Source: Lipingzhangella_A rawalii
GTDB taxonomy: Bacteria; Actinomycetota; Actinomycetes; Streptosporangiales; Streptosporangiaceae
Assembly (NCBI RefSeq): GCF_031628175.1
Contig: NZ_JAVLVT010000001.1
Coordinates: 248,001 to 312,000, forward strand
Length of the DNA: 64,000 nucleotides
Direction of reading: 5' to 3'
The notes beneath the pieces are model-generated. The model was not told the origin of the DNA and did not search any database. It was given only the letters and a program-made list of their open reading frames with translations. Position 1 is the stretch's first letter; each line of letters opens with the position of its first letter. The translations under genes and the position numbers were made by a program. Below are positions 1 to 10,283 of the stretch, piece after piece.

Positions 1-349
1 CGGTGTTCATGCGTACCGTTCCACGGACGCCCTCCACGATGCGCACCATGTGTGGTGACTGGCTACGCGGGGGCATGAAGTCGATGACACGTACGGTGCC
101 CTCGGGGGTGTCCCACTCACTCTCCAGAATGAGCGTTTCGTGCCGGTAGCGGCGCCGGGTGGCCTGTGGTGTTCCCGTTGCCGGCCGGATCCACCAGTTG
201 CCGTTCTGTTCGTCACCCAACAGAGCCGCGAAGCAGGCGGGGGAGTCGAAATGCGGTAGACACAGCCAGTCCACGGAGCCGTCCCGGCCCACGAGCGCGG
301 CTGTCTGCATGTCGCCGATCAGCGCATAGTCTTCGATCCTGCTCGACAC
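1..349 (-). CDS. Glycoside hydrolase family 15 protein, N-terminal part (runs off left edge)
   Basis: The frame reads VSSRIEDYALIGDMQTAALV followed by GRDGSVDWLCLPHFDSPACF, the characteristic opening of the actinobacterial GH15 trehalase/glucoamylase-like family (N-terminal beta-sandwich). Only the first 116 residues are present; the catalytic (alpha/alpha)6 domain lies outside the window. The start is taken as the GTG at 349 because GGGGGTGA lies about 6 nt upstream; there is no good ATG. Known members hydrolyse alpha-glucosidic linkages such as trehalose, in the cytoplasm. Substrate cannot be decided from this fragment. Confidence 0.85.
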   Translation of the reverse strand, partial: MSSRIEDYALIGDMQTAALVGRDGSVDWLCLPHFDSPACFAALLGDEQNGNWWIRPATGTPQATRRRYRHETLILESEWDTPEGTVRVIDFMPPRSQSPHMVRIVEGVRGTVRMNT

Positions 350-376
350 GCAGTTCACCCCCAGAACACATGATCA

Positions 377-475
377 CTACTGGCCGCCGTACCGTATCCG
401 GTCCCGCGGGATCCGCACGCCCCGTTCGAACGCGGTTTCCAACTCGACGTCCGTCAACGGTAGCGTCCGGGCCAC
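377..475 (-). CDS. Possible 32-residue small ORF just upstream of the GH15 gene
   Basis: A GTG at 475 preceded by GGGAGGTGG opens a 32-codon frame (VARTLPLTDVELETAFERG, then VRIPRDRIRYGGQ) that stops 27 nt before the GH15 start. The charged, non-repetitive composition and high GC3 look coding-like and the ribosome binding site is good. I do not recognise the peptide. It could be a translated leader coupled to the GH15 gene, a real small protein, or chance. Confidence 0.3.
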   Translation of the reverse strand: MARTLPLTDVELETAFERGVRIPRDRIRYGGQ

Positions 476-642
476 CCCACCTCCCGCTCTCGCTGTCGCC
501 GCGAGTGCGTGTCGTACGACTATGCCCACGCTACCGGCTCAACGAACGTGCGTCCGCTTCGCGTACGTCACTGGCTTGGAGTCCGACATGACGGGATGAT
601 CCGGGCGCTGCGGTGGGGGATACTGGTCGAAACCGAATGCCC

Positions 643-1491
643 TCAGTCCGGGACCAGCCTGGTCGTGAATTCCCGGACCTGGTCCAGGACCTCCTGCCAG
701 TTGAGCTCATTGAACACCTCGTGGCGGGCACCGGGGTAGACCCGGGCTGTGAGGTCCGAGCCGAGTACCTCACCGAGGCCGGCGAAGGTGTCGGCCAGCG
801 GTACGATCGCATCGTCGGAACCGTGGAGCCACAGCGTGGGTAGCGTCCCGAGGCTGCCAGCCTCGGTGATCCGCGTCAGCTCCGTGCGCAGCGCGTGCAG
901 GGTACGCTCCTGGAAAGCACCGTGCCAGACCAGTTCGTCCTGGGTGTAGGCGGTCGCCACGTTCGGGTCACGGGACAGTGCCGAGGCGTCCAGTGGCGCT
1001 TCTCGCAGCTCGGGATGGTCGATCAACGCCGTAAGCGCCGACCAGGGGCCCAACACGGGACCCGACAGTACGAGGCCACTCACCCCGGCGCCGTGCTGCT
1101 GTGCGTAGCGGGTGGCGATCATTCCCCCCATGGAGTGGCCGACCACCACGAGCGGAATGCTGCGGTAGGCGGTGCGTGCCTGCGTCACCAGGCGGTGCAG
1201 GTCCTGCACGACGGTCGCGAAGTCGTCGATGTCCACACGCGGCCCCGCTGAGCGGCCGTGCCCCTGGTGATCCAGGCCGTAGACCACCGCCCCGGAATCA
1301 ACCAGCTGCTCGGCGACGTGCGTATAGCGGCCGATGTGCTCTGCATAGCCGTGGACGAGCACCACGAGGTGGTCCGGATCCCGACTCGGATGGCTCCACG
1401 CCTTGGCGAACAGGCGTCCCTGTGCCCCTGCCAGGTACCACTCCCGTGTGGTCACCGTCCGCGCCTCGGTCGCATCCTCGGGTCGTGGCAT
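643..1491 (-). CDS. Alpha/beta hydrolase, monoacylglycerol lipase-like
   Basis: A 282-residue serine hydrolase of the Hydrolase_4 (lysophospholipase/monoglyceride lipase) type. The oxyanion-side motif LVHGYAEHIGRY is near residues 45-56, the nucleophile elbow GHSMGG gives Ser120, an acid appears in HGSDD near residue 227, and the catalytic His is in GARHE (about 257). Family members release fatty acids from monoacylglycerols or lysophospholipids. The ATG at 1491 is preferred over the GTG at 1500 because GAAAGGTGG sits at correct spacing. No signal peptide is seen, so it is probably cytoplasmic. The gap to the downstream GH15 gene (293 nt) argues against a tight operon. Confidence 0.85.
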   Translation of the reverse strand: MPRPEDATEARTVTTREWYLAGAQGRLFAKAWSHPSRDPDHLVVLVHGYAEHIGRYTHVAEQLVDSGAVVYGLDHQGHGRSAGPRVDIDDFATVVQDLHRLVTQARTAYRSIPLVVVGHSMGGMIATRYAQQHGAGVSGLVLSGPVLGPWSALTALIDHPELREAPLDASALSRDPNVATAYTQDELVWHGAFQERTLHALRTELTRITEAGSLGTLPTLWLHGSDDAIVPLADTFAGLGEVLGSDLTARVYPGARHEVFNELNWQEVLDQVREFTTRLVPD

Positions 1492-1765
1492 GCCGCCCAC
1501 CTTTCGTGAATTGGTGATCCCACCGAATCATCAGCTCGGCGCCGCTCCGGAATCGTGCGGGCACACGAGCATCCCTGCGGATCGTAGCGGGTAGACCGGA
1601 ATCGGCCCGAGCAGTGGCGGTCATCCACCGACTTCCTCCGACAGTTCCGAGGGTGATCGACCACCTGGGGCCGTCCGTCTTCTACGCTGGATCCAGTGGC
1701 AGGGCCGAGTCGCTGTGACGTGGGCGAGCCGCCCGCCCCCTGCCACCACCTTGGAGGTGCCGCCG

Positions 1766-2755
1766 ATGCTTGCCGACTCCTACGGGCGGGTCGCGACCGA
1801 CCTTCGGGTCTCGCTGACCGACCGGTGTAACCTGCGCTGCACCTACTGCATGCCGGCCGAGGGGCTGGACTGGCTGCCCAAACCCGAGTTGTTGAGCGCA
1901 GCGGAGCTGGCCAGACTGATCCGCGTGGGCGTGACCCGGCTGGGGATCCGCGAGATCCGGTTCACCGGGGGAGAGCCGCTGTTGCGCCGGGAACTCCCCG
2001 AGATCATCGCTGCCGCCAGTGAACTGGAACCACGCCCCCACACCGCGTTGACCACGAACGGAATCGGGCTACGGCGCATCGCCCCCGAGCTGGCCCGGGC
2101 CGGCCTGGACCGCGTCAACGTGTCGCTGGACACCCTGGATGCCGAGACCTTCCACCAGCTGGCCCGCCGCCGGAGGCTGGACGACGTCCTGGACGGTCTG
2201 GCCGGAGCCGCGGACGCCGGGCTCACCCCAGTCAAAGTCAACACGGTGTTGATGCGGGACATCAACGACCACGAGGCCCCCGACCTGTTGCACTACTGCC
2301 TGGAGCGTGGCTACGAACTTCGGTTCATCGAGCAGATGCCGCTGGACGCCCAACACGGCTGGCGACGCGACACCATGATCACCGCCGACGAGATCCTCGA
2401 ACGGCTCAGTGCCCATGTGGAGCTAACCCCTGCCGACGCGGAGGAACGGGGCAGTGCCCCAGCCGAGAGTTTCTTCGTGGACGGCGGCCCGCAGCGTGTC
2501 GGAATCATCGGTTCGGTGACCCGGCCGTTCTGCGGGGCTTGCGATCGGGTTCGGCTGACCGCCGACGGTCAGATCCGTAACTGCCTGTTCGCCCGGGAGG
2601 AGTCCGACCTGCGCGGGCCACTGCGGGATGGGGCCGACGACGCCGAGTTGGCCGAGCGTTGGCGGGCGGCGGTAGCCACGAAGATGCCCGGCCACGGCAT
2701 TAACGACCCAAGTTTCCTTCAGCCGGCGCGCCCGATGTCCGCGATCGGGGGATAG
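1766..2755 (+). CDS. moaA: GTP 3',8-cyclase MoaA (molybdenum cofactor biosynthesis)
   Basis: Radical-SAM enzyme that rearranges GTP to 3',8-cyclo-GTP, the first step of molybdopterin synthesis. The N-terminal cluster motif CNLRCTYC (Cys21, 25, 28) binds the SAM cluster, FTGGEPLLR follows, and a C-terminal cluster motif FCGACDRVR with a later Cys in IRNCLF binds the substrate-side cluster. The protein ends in the GG tail needed for activity in MoaA. Length, 329 aa, is normal. The ATG at 1766 follows TTGGAGGTG, so a 17-codon upstream extension is rejected. mobA lies about 2 kb downstream, so this is a small cofactor locus. Confidence 0.97.
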   Translation: MLADSYGRVATDLRVSLTDRCNLRCTYCMPAEGLDWLPKPELLSAAELARLIRVGVTRLGIREIRFTGGEPLLRRELPEIIAAASELEPRPHTALTTNGIGLRRIAPELARAGLDRVNVSLDTLDAETFHQLARRRRLDDVLDGLAGAADAGLTPVKVNTVLMRDINDHEAPDLLHYCLERGYELRFIEQMPLDAQHGWRRDTMITADEILERLSAHVELTPADAEERGSAPAESFFVDGGPQRVGIIGSVTRPFCGACDRVRLTADGQIRNCLFAREESDLRGPLRDGADDAELAERWRAAVATKMPGHGINDPSFLQPARPMSAIGG

Positions 2756-2882
2756 CTGGGGCCGAGGTGCCGGTGCCCGGATACCTCTCTGTAGCGGTGT
2801 GGAGAGGGTTCCGCCCCCCGGGCGCGGGGCAGCCTGCCCACTGATCGGGCACGCTGCCCGCCGTCGAGGTCGGGAGGCCGCA

Positions 2883-3557
2883 GTGGGTACCCCCGTCGCT
2901 GTGGGAGCTGGGATCATCATCGCGGTGCTGATCGGTGCCACCATCCTGGCGCTGGTCGCCCACCGTTGGTCCCGCAGATCCGGGCTGCGTTCCCGGTTCG
3001 GTCCCGAGTACCACCGGTTGGTGGAGGCGCTGGGCAGCGAACGGGAGGTAGATCGGGAACTGGCACGTCGCGAGCACCGACACCGGTCCTTCGAGCTGCG
3101 GGAGCTGTCCCCACGGCAACGTGCGGAGTTTGCCGCGGAGTGGCAGGAGACCCGTCGTGAGTTCGTGGAAGACCCCTCGCGTGCGGTAACAGCGGTTTCG
3201 GATCTGGTTCAGCGCCTCATGACCGCGCGCGCGTATCCGCAAGGCTCGGTCGAGCAGCGGATGGCCGATCTGTCGGTGCGCTACCCCCACCGTGTGGCCA
3301 CCCTTCTCCGGGCACAGCACCAGGTGCAGCAGGCCGGAACGTCGGCCAGTACCGAAGAGCTTCGCCGGCTGATGCGCGCCGCTGGGGACCTCATCACGGC
3401 GTTACTGGAGGCGGGACACAGCGCAGCCCAGCGTCCCGCCTCCAATGACGCCGACGGGCCGGGTGTGGAGCCGGCCCCGCACCCCGTCACAAATCCGGAC
3501 CCAGGCACCGCGGATCCAGCCGGGGATCCGACCGGCCCGGGGGAGGCGGGGCGGTAG
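2883..3557 (+). CDS. Membrane-anchored FVDDP-type protein, unknown function
   Basis: A 224-aa protein with one N-terminal transmembrane helix (about residues 6-26), then a basic stretch and a charged helical region containing RRSGLRSRFGPEYHRLVEAL, the motif EFVEDPSRAV and a second helical block (RYPHRVATLLRAQ). The C-terminal 45 residues are Pro/Gly/Asp-rich and probably disordered. Similar FGPEY...FVDDP proteins occur in streptomycetes without known function. GTG at 2883 follows GGGAGG. It overlaps the next gene by one base and shares its helical domain, so the two are tandem paralogs and probably one transcript. Confidence 0.8.
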   Translation: MGTPVAVGAGIIIAVLIGATILALVAHRWSRRSGLRSRFGPEYHRLVEALGSEREVDRELARREHRHRSFELRELSPRQRAEFAAEWQETRREFVEDPSRAVTAVSDLVQRLMTARAYPQGSVEQRMADLSVRYPHRVATLLRAQHQVQQAGTSASTEELRRLMRAAGDLITALLEAGHSAAQRPASNDADGPGVEPAPHPVTNPDPGTADPAGDPTGPGEAGR

Positions 3558-4222
3558 TGTTTGGCGGCGCCTTCGGTTCCCAGCGGCACCGTATGCGGCT
3601 GGCGTTTCGACACGCCGAGTATCGGCGCAAGCGCACCCTCGCGGCCCGATGTCCCGAGCAGCCCCAGCAGCCCCAGCAGACCGGGCAGGCAACGAGAGTG
3701 ACGGAGGTGACCGTGCCGCAGGGAACCCGTTCCGGAACGAAGGCCACGGCGACGTCCAAGGTGAGCGGGAACGATGCCGACCAAGACACCCAGACACCAC
3801 CATCTGGTGCCGAGGGTGTGGACTCGGTTGCCCCCGCTTTCCCCGCGCCGGCGCAGAAACGGCTACGCGCGCGGTGGCGTGAGGTCCAGGGGGATTTCGT
3901 CGACGATCCCTCGGCCGCTGTTCGTACGGCGGACGCACTCGTGGCAGAGGTGATGGGCGATCTCATCGAACACCTGCACCAGCAGCGCAGCGCCCTGGCC
4001 CGCCAGTGGACCACGGAGCACGCTGGCACCTCGGAGCCGGACCACCGGGCTGATTCCGCCGCGTTGGCCGCGGATGTCGACAGCGCCCACCACCCCAGCG
4101 GTGGGGACGACGACGCAACCGCGTCGGCCTCGGCACCCAGTCCGGATACGGAGGCGCTGCGGTTGATCCTGCGTGGTTACCGCGCCCTGTTGGAGAAGCT
4201 GCTCGACAGCGGGAGCCGGTAG
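3557..4222 (+). CDS. FVDDP-type protein, paralog of the preceding gene
   Basis: 221 aa without an obvious membrane segment. A Gln/Thr-rich N-terminal third is followed by a domain (RWREVQGDFVDDPSAAVRTA, about residues 106-125) that matches the upstream protein, then an acidic linker and a C-terminal helix LRLILRGYRALLEKLLD. The GTG at 3557 overlaps the preceding TAG by one base with GGGGGAGG upstream; an in-frame GTG near 3700 is an alternative start. The pair may make a membrane-tethered and a soluble form of the same module. Its 3' end overlaps the convergent acetyltransferase by 46 nt. Confidence 0.7.
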   Translation: MFGGAFGSQRHRMRLAFRHAEYRRKRTLAARCPEQPQQPQQTGQATRVTEVTVPQGTRSGTKATATSKVSGNDADQDTQTPPSGAEGVDSVAPAFPAPAQKRLRARWREVQGDFVDDPSAAVRTADALVAEVMGDLIEHLHQQRSALARQWTTEHAGTSEPDHRADSAALAADVDSAHHPSGGDDDATASASAPSPDTEALRLILRGYRALLEKLLDSGSR

Positions 4223-4683
4223 GCCAGAAGCTGAATGCCCCGGCCCGGGGTCCAGTCCCGCTCGGGCGCCCGGACAAAACCTGCCTTCTGGTACATACGT
4301 TGGGCTGTGACCATATTGGACTGCGTGCTGAGCACGATCGCCCGAGCAGCGGCAGCCTCGGCCCGCCGTAGAACCGCCTCCAGGAGCAGGCGCCCGATTC
4401 CGTGGCCCTGTGCCCGAGGAGAAACCGCCAGTGCCCGCAGTTCCACCTCGTCGGGAGTTCTGGCGACCTCACTGTCGGGACGGTATCCCATCAGGGTGGC
4501 CGTGCCGAGAATGTCGTCCTCGTCCACAGCAACCAGAACCTGCCCCTCGCCGTCCTCCCCCAGGGACCGGAGCGTGGGAATGTAGGGTGAGTCGGGATCC
4601 ACGAGGCCTTGGCCCACATAGGTGGTGACCCGGAGGTCCCCGGCGGCGGGAAGCTCGTGGGGGCGGGCACAACGCACTAGCAT
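4177..4683 (-). CDS. GNAT-family N-acetyltransferase
   Basis: 168 aa with the GNAT acetyl-CoA binding core: VELRALAVSPRAQGHGIGRL supplies the Q/R-x-x-G-x-G/A pyrophosphate loop, and MYQKAGFVRAPERDW is the typical motif B end. The substrate is unknown; many such enzymes acetylate amino groups of small molecules or protein N-termini. The last 46 nt overlap the oppositely oriented FVDDP gene, so the two 3' ends share DNA and no separate terminator can lie between them. Confidence 0.85.
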   Translation of the reverse strand: MLVRCARPHELPAAGDLRVTTYVGQGLVDPDSPYIPTLRSLGEDGEGQVLVAVDEDDILGTATLMGYRPDSEVARTPDEVELRALAVSPRAQGHGIGRLLLEAVLRRAEAAAARAIVLSTQSNMVTAQRMYQKAGFVRAPERDWTPGRGIQLLAYRLPLSSSFSNRAR

Positions 4684-4752
4684 GGCCAGTACTCAATCAC
4701 ATGAGCCCACAGTGCCGCACACGGACCGCCATGCGGGGGGAGGGGCTGCGCC

Positions 4753-5388
4753 GTGCCAGCCGAACCAGCCACCGTGGATGAGGCGTTCGACGCCGTGATT
4801 CTCGCCGGGGGAGCGGCACGCCGCCTCGGCGGAGTCGACAAGCTGGAGCTGTCGGTGGGGGGAGCAACCCTGCTGGAACACGTCACCGCGGCGGTTGTCC
4901 ACGCGGAACAGGTGATCGTGGTCGGGCCGCCCCGTACCCGGCCACCAGCCCGGTATGTACGTGAGGAGCCGCCGGGGTCGGGGCCGGTCCCGGCCCTGCG
5001 AACCGGCATGCGCCTGGTGTGCTCGCCTCGGGTGGTCCTGCTGGCCGGGGATATGCCCCTGCTCGGGGCCCAGACCGTGGAGCGGCTGCGCAGGGAACGG
5101 CGTGCCCGTGCCGCCGCAGGTGCGGTTCTGCTGGACAGTCAGGAGCGTCACCAGTGGCTTGCCGGCGTGTGGGACTCGGGGAGCCTCAGTGCCGCGCTGG
5201 CCGACTATGCGGGGAGTTCGCTACACGGACTGCTGGCACCGTTGCACCCCGTTCTGGTCCGCGAGGCGGAGTCCACCAGCCTCGACTGTGACACCCCCGC
5301 GGACCTGGAACTGGTGCGTCGCCTCGCGTCCACCGGTTCCGAGCAGCAGGATCCCCAGCACGGTCGGGCTCGCCGCGGTGATGGATGA
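4753..5388 (+). CDS. mobA: Molybdenum cofactor guanylyltransferase-like protein MobA
   Basis: A 211-aa nucleotidyltransferase that would attach GMP to molybdopterin. The N-terminal LAGGAARRLGGVDK is the NTP-binding signature (normally LAGGxSxRxGxxK), followed by LLAGDMPLL, the metal-binding aspartate region. GTG at 4753 follows GGGGGGAGGGG. Together with moaA it points to bis-MGD-dependent enzymes elsewhere in the genome. The signature is slightly relaxed, so a related NTP-transferase (MocA-like) remains possible. Confidence 0.85.
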   Translation: MPAEPATVDEAFDAVILAGGAARRLGGVDKLELSVGGATLLEHVTAAVVHAEQVIVVGPPRTRPPARYVREEPPGSGPVPALRTGMRLVCSPRVVLLAGDMPLLGAQTVERLRRERRARAAAGAVLLDSQERHQWLAGVWDSGSLSAALADYAGSSLHGLLAPLHPVLVREAESTSLDCDTPADLELVRRLASTGSEQQDPQHGRARRGDG

Positions 5389-5413
5389 CTCCGGCCCGGA
5401 GAAAACAGCTGCC

Positions 5414-6520
5414 TCAGCGAGACTCGATCGCGGCGATGGCCTCTTGGAGGTCGGTCTGTAGATCCTCGGGGATCGGTGCGGAACCCACCTCGGCGGACAC
5501 CGCCTCCTGGCCCACCTCGCTCACGGTGTAGTCCAGAAAGGCCTGGAGTAGCTCCACCTCGTCCGGATCCTCGTACTCGGTGCACACGATCTCGTAGGTC
5601 GCGAGGACGATCGGGTAGGCCCCCTCGGCGGTCGTTCCGTAGTCGAGTTCCAACATGTGGTCGTGCTCGTGGCTGGAGTCCACGCGCTGGGACGTCTCCA
5701 GCACGGCCGCTGCCGCCTGCGGGTCCGGAGCCACGTACTCGCCATCCACGCCGATGTGGGCAGAGTCCATATCGCCGATGTGTGAAGCCTCGACGTAGCC
5801 GATTGTCCCGTTCCCGGCCTCCACGGCCTGGGCCACACCGGAGTTGCCCTGGCCTGCCTCGACCGGGGGGATCGGCCACTGTCCGTCGGCGGCGTGTGGC
5901 CAGGATTCGGTTGCCGCAACCTCGAGATAGTTGGTGAAGTTCTTCGTGGTCCCCGACTCGTCGGAGCGGCTGACGGGTTGGATCGGTAGGTCTGGAAGGT
6001 CCGTCTCCGGGTTGTCGGCAGCGATCTCGGGGGCATCCCACCGAGTAATGTCCTGGTTGAAAATGCCGGCGATGGTCTGGGGACTGAGATTGAGCTCGTC
6101 GATCCCGTCCAGGTTGAACACCACGGCGATCGGGACCACGTAGACGGGTAGGTTGAGGATGTCCGAACCTCCGCAGCGCTCGACCGCCTCCTCGCGCTCC
6201 CCGCCGACCAGCGCGTCGTCCGATCCGGCGAAGGTCACGGCCCCGTCGATAAACTGGCTACGCCCGCCACCGGACCCGATCGCGTCGTAGTAGATGGTCG
6301 AATCCGTACATGCGGTCTGGTAGCCGGCGAGCCACACCTGCATCGCCAGTTCCTGGGCGCTGGAACCCGCCCCGCTGATGCTGCCCGGTGGGCAGGCGAG
6401 ATCCTCAGGTACGGGCACCCGTTCGTCCTCGGGTGCGGCCTGATCGGTGCCGCATGCCGTGACCGTGAGCGCTGCGCACAGCGCCACGGAAATGCCTTTG
6501 GTCACGTCGGATCGACGCAC
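5414..6520 (-). CDS. pstS: Phosphate-binding lipoprotein PstS
   Basis: Periplasmic-type phosphate receptor for the Pst ABC importer, 368 aa. The N-terminus is a lipoprotein signal with lipobox LTVTAC (Cys23). Phosphate-binding motifs are visible: GAGSSAQE, DAIGSGGGRSQF, FAGSDDAL, and SRSDESGTTKNFTNYL. The GTG at 6520 has GGGGGG upstream and gives a normal signal peptide, whereas the longer frame does not. No pstC, pstA or pstB follows: the next gene downstream is convergent mobA, so this is an orphan receptor gene. A 14-bp hairpin lies in its presumed leader. Confidence 0.92.
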   Translation of the reverse strand: MRRSDVTKGISVALCAALTVTACGTDQAAPEDERVPVPEDLACPPGSISGAGSSAQELAMQVWLAGYQTACTDSTIYYDAIGSGGGRSQFIDGAVTFAGSDDALVGGEREEAVERCGGSDILNLPVYVVPIAVVFNLDGIDELNLSPQTIAGIFNQDITRWDAPEIAADNPETDLPDLPIQPVSRSDESGTTKNFTNYLEVAATESWPHAADGQWPIPPVEAGQGNSGVAQAVEAGNGTIGYVEASHIGDMDSAHIGVDGEYVAPDPQAAAAVLETSQRVDSSHEHDHMLELDYGTTAEGAYPIVLATYEIVCTEYEDPDEVELLQAFLDYTVSEVGQEAVSAEVGSAPIPEDLQTDLQEAIAAIESR

Positions 6521-6951
6521 GTACCCCCCTCTGTGTGAACTCGCCACCGAGCACAAGCTAGCAGCCGTCTCCCACCGGGTCGCGACGACGGGGTGGTGGT
6601 CGGCAGGCGAGAGCGGCGCTGGGTGGCTACGGGGGCAAACCACCCAGCGCCGCGCACGGTGTTCCGACGGGGGCTCGAAACACCGGCTGCGCGCCCCGAC
6701 GGGGGATCGAAGCGCTGGGACCCAATGTACATGGCGTATCCGCGCTGCACGTCAAGACTCAGTTACGAGGTGATCTCGGGAATGTCCCGGGAAACGCCGA
6801 AACCCAACCGAAATGCAGGGTCCGGGCTCGGGATGGGAGCATCGCGTGGCACACAGGTGGATCCTTCGCGGTTGATGAGGTCGACAACCGGGAAGCGTCG
6901 ACTCAGTAAGCATCCGTGGGAAGTTGACCCGCACACCGAGGAGCGAGACTG
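6521..6951. other. Intergenic region between divergent pstS and dodecin genes
   Basis: No coding frame is convincing here. Reading towards pstS there is TTGACG (complement of 6750-6755) and TACATT (complement of 6724-6729), 20 nt apart and so an imperfect promoter. Two near-copies of CGACGGGGG(C/A)TCGAA lie around 6666-6710. The strong hairpin at 6613-6653 is listed separately. No PHO-box direct repeat was recognised. Confidence 0.4.
6613..6653. promoter_or_regulatory. 14-bp perfect stem hairpin in the pstS leader region
   Basis: GCGGCGCTGGGTGG (6613-6626) pairs perfectly with 6640-6653 around a 13-nt loop. It lies about 95 nt upstream of the pstS start and cannot be a terminator of either flanking gene because both diverge from it. 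An attenuator or transcript-stabilising structure in the pstS leader is the simplest guess. Confidence 0.5.
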
Positions 6952-7161
6952 ATGTCGAACCACACCTACCGGGTTACCGAAATCGTCGGAACGTCGACCG
7001 AGGGGCTGGAATCCGCGATCCGCAACGGCGTTCTGCGCGCCGGGACAACACTGCGCGGCCTGGACTGGTTCGAGGTCACCGAGATTCGCGGCCATCTCAC
7101 CGATGGCGATATCGGACATTTTCAGGTGGGGCTGAAGGTGGGTTTCCGGCTCGAGGAGTAG
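6952..7161 (+). CDS. Dodecin (flavin-binding dodecamer)
   Basis: A 69-aa dodecin: short beta-alpha-beta-beta protein that assembles into a 12-mer and stores or buffers FMN/FAD (and CoA in some bacteria). Recognisable landmarks are YRVTEIVGTSTEGLESAI at the N-terminus, the flavin-stacking Trp in LDWFEVTEIRGH, and the C-terminal FQVGLKVGFRLEE. The ATG follows CCGAGGAGCGAG. It is monocistronic, ending at a hairpin shared with the convergent tldE. Confidence 0.95.
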   Translation: MSNHTYRVTEIVGTSTEGLESAIRNGVLRAGTTLRGLDWFEVTEIRGHLTDGDIGHFQVGLKVGFRLEE

Positions 7162-7244
7162 CGCGTCCCGGGGTCGCCACGTCCTCCCCTCGGGGGCCGA
7201 TCAGACCAACACCGGCGGGTGCCCCGGATCAGTGCCCGTGCACC

Positions 7245-7277
7245 GTGGGTGCCCCGGACCCTGGCCGGGGCACCCAC
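7245..7277. terminator. Bidirectional terminator between dodecin and tldE
   Basis: A perfect 13-bp stem GTGGGTGCCCCGG (7245-7257) with a 7-nt loop and its complement (7265-7277), placed between two convergent stop codons (7161 and 7285). No U-tract, as is usual in high-GC actinomycetes. Confidence 0.75.
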
Positions 7278-7284
7278 GAGGTCG

Positions 7285-8696
7285 TCAGGACGCCTGGCTC
7301 ACGGTGGACATGTTGAAGTCCGCGATCCGTAGCGCTGGCATGGCGGTGCGGGAGAAATAGTCGCCGAATTCACGGGACAGGGTCGGCTGTGAGGTTCCGG
7401 CCTCAACGGCGCGTTCGAGGAGGCCGACCGGTGACTCGTTGAACCGGAAGTTGTTGACGGCCGCGGTCACCTCCCCGTCCTCCACGAGGTAGACCCCGTC
7501 GCGGGTCAGGCCGGTCAACAGCAGGCTCTGCGGGTCGACTTCGCGGATATACCACAGGCAGGTCAGCAACAGTCCGCGTTCGGTGCTGGCGATCATGTCG
7601 TCGAGCCCGGAACTCGCCGTGGAACTGTTTAGCAGAAGGTTGTCGGTGAAGGGCGTGACCGGTTGCCCGGTTAGCTGCGCGGAATGGCGTGTGTGTGCCA
7701 GTGCGGACAGGCGCCCCTGGGAGATCCATTCGGTGCGGTCGATTGCCAGACCATTGTCGAAGGCGCTGAGGTTGCGCCCCGGGGCCTCGGCCAACACGAA
7801 CGGCGCACATTCCAGGCCGGGCTGCGTTGGGTCACTGTACAGGGTCAACGGAAGGTGGGACAGTTCCGCACCGAGGCGGGTGCCGCCGTCTGTGGTGGAG
7901 AATACGGTGCGTCCCTCGACTGCGTCCCGGGCCCCGAGATTTCGATAGAGTCCCACCATGAAGTCGGCCACCGCGGATGGTGGAAGCAGGGTTTCGTAGC
8001 GGCCGGCCGGAAGTTCGACCTGGCGTTGGCCCCACGAGATCCGCCGTTCCAGTTCGCCTTCGAGGCTTTCGGCGTTGACGTCGGTGAAGTCGCGGGTGGC
8101 CTGGGCGACCCATGTGGAGTGTCCGCCGGTGGTGCCGGGTGCGGCCGTTTTCGCGTTGATTTCGACGGTGCCCGTGGGTTGGTCGTGGCGCAGGCGCAGC
8201 CCGCTGGAGGTGCCCAGGAACGTTGAGGTGACCTCGTGTTCGGCGAAACCGTACAGCAGGTGTCCCGCCGTGGACTGGCGGTTGAAGGCCCCACCCAGGG
8301 ACCGGGCGAAGTCCGCGAGCACGTCCATGCTGGTCGACTCCACGGCGGCATCCCAGTCCGTGCCGGAGCCGGCCTGGGCCGGCTCGAGCAACGGTTGGGC
8401 GTCCTCAGCAGGCTGAGCTGAGGCAGCGGCGCGTTCGGCCGCGCGCACCAGCTCTTCCAGCTCCTCGGCGCTGGCGCCCGTTCGCTCCATGACTCCGGCC
8501 GAGGTGCCAGCGGTTCCGTGTACGAGCGCCAGCACGGTCACCGAGCGTTGGGTGGTCACGGCATTGGTGGTCAGGGAGTTTCCGGCCCAGCGCAGATTGG
8601 CGGTGCTGCGCTCGGTAACCACCACCATGCACTCGGGGGTCTTCGACAGGGCGAGCGCGCGCTCCACGATCTCTGGGGCAGTGGACGCAGACTGGC

Positions 8697-8700
<4 letters not shown>
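7285..8700 (-). CDS. tldE: TldE/PmbA-family protease subunit
   Basis: 471 aa, the partner subunit of the TldD/TldE zinc protease that trims modified peptides and unstructured proteins in E. coli. It has the PmbA architecture but, as expected for TldE, lacks an HExxxH zinc motif. Its GTG (8700) overlaps the tldD TGA in a GTGA arrangement, so the two are translationally coupled. An ORF extending 35 codons further upstream is just tldD sequence out of frame. Client substrates in this organism are unknown; no RiPP precursor is evident nearby. Confidence 0.9.
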
Positions 8701-10184
<1,484 letters not shown>

Positions 10185-10283
10185 GCCACGAACCGTAGCG
10201 TGCCGATGATGGGATTGCCCAGTGGTGGCACAGGGGCCGTGTTCCCGCCTTCAGTGGCCTCCCCGTTCCACGCCAGTGGCTGG

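Noticed and set aside
6521..6951. PHO box controlling pstS
   Set aside because: No pair of 11-nt direct repeats with the GTTCACC pattern was seen.
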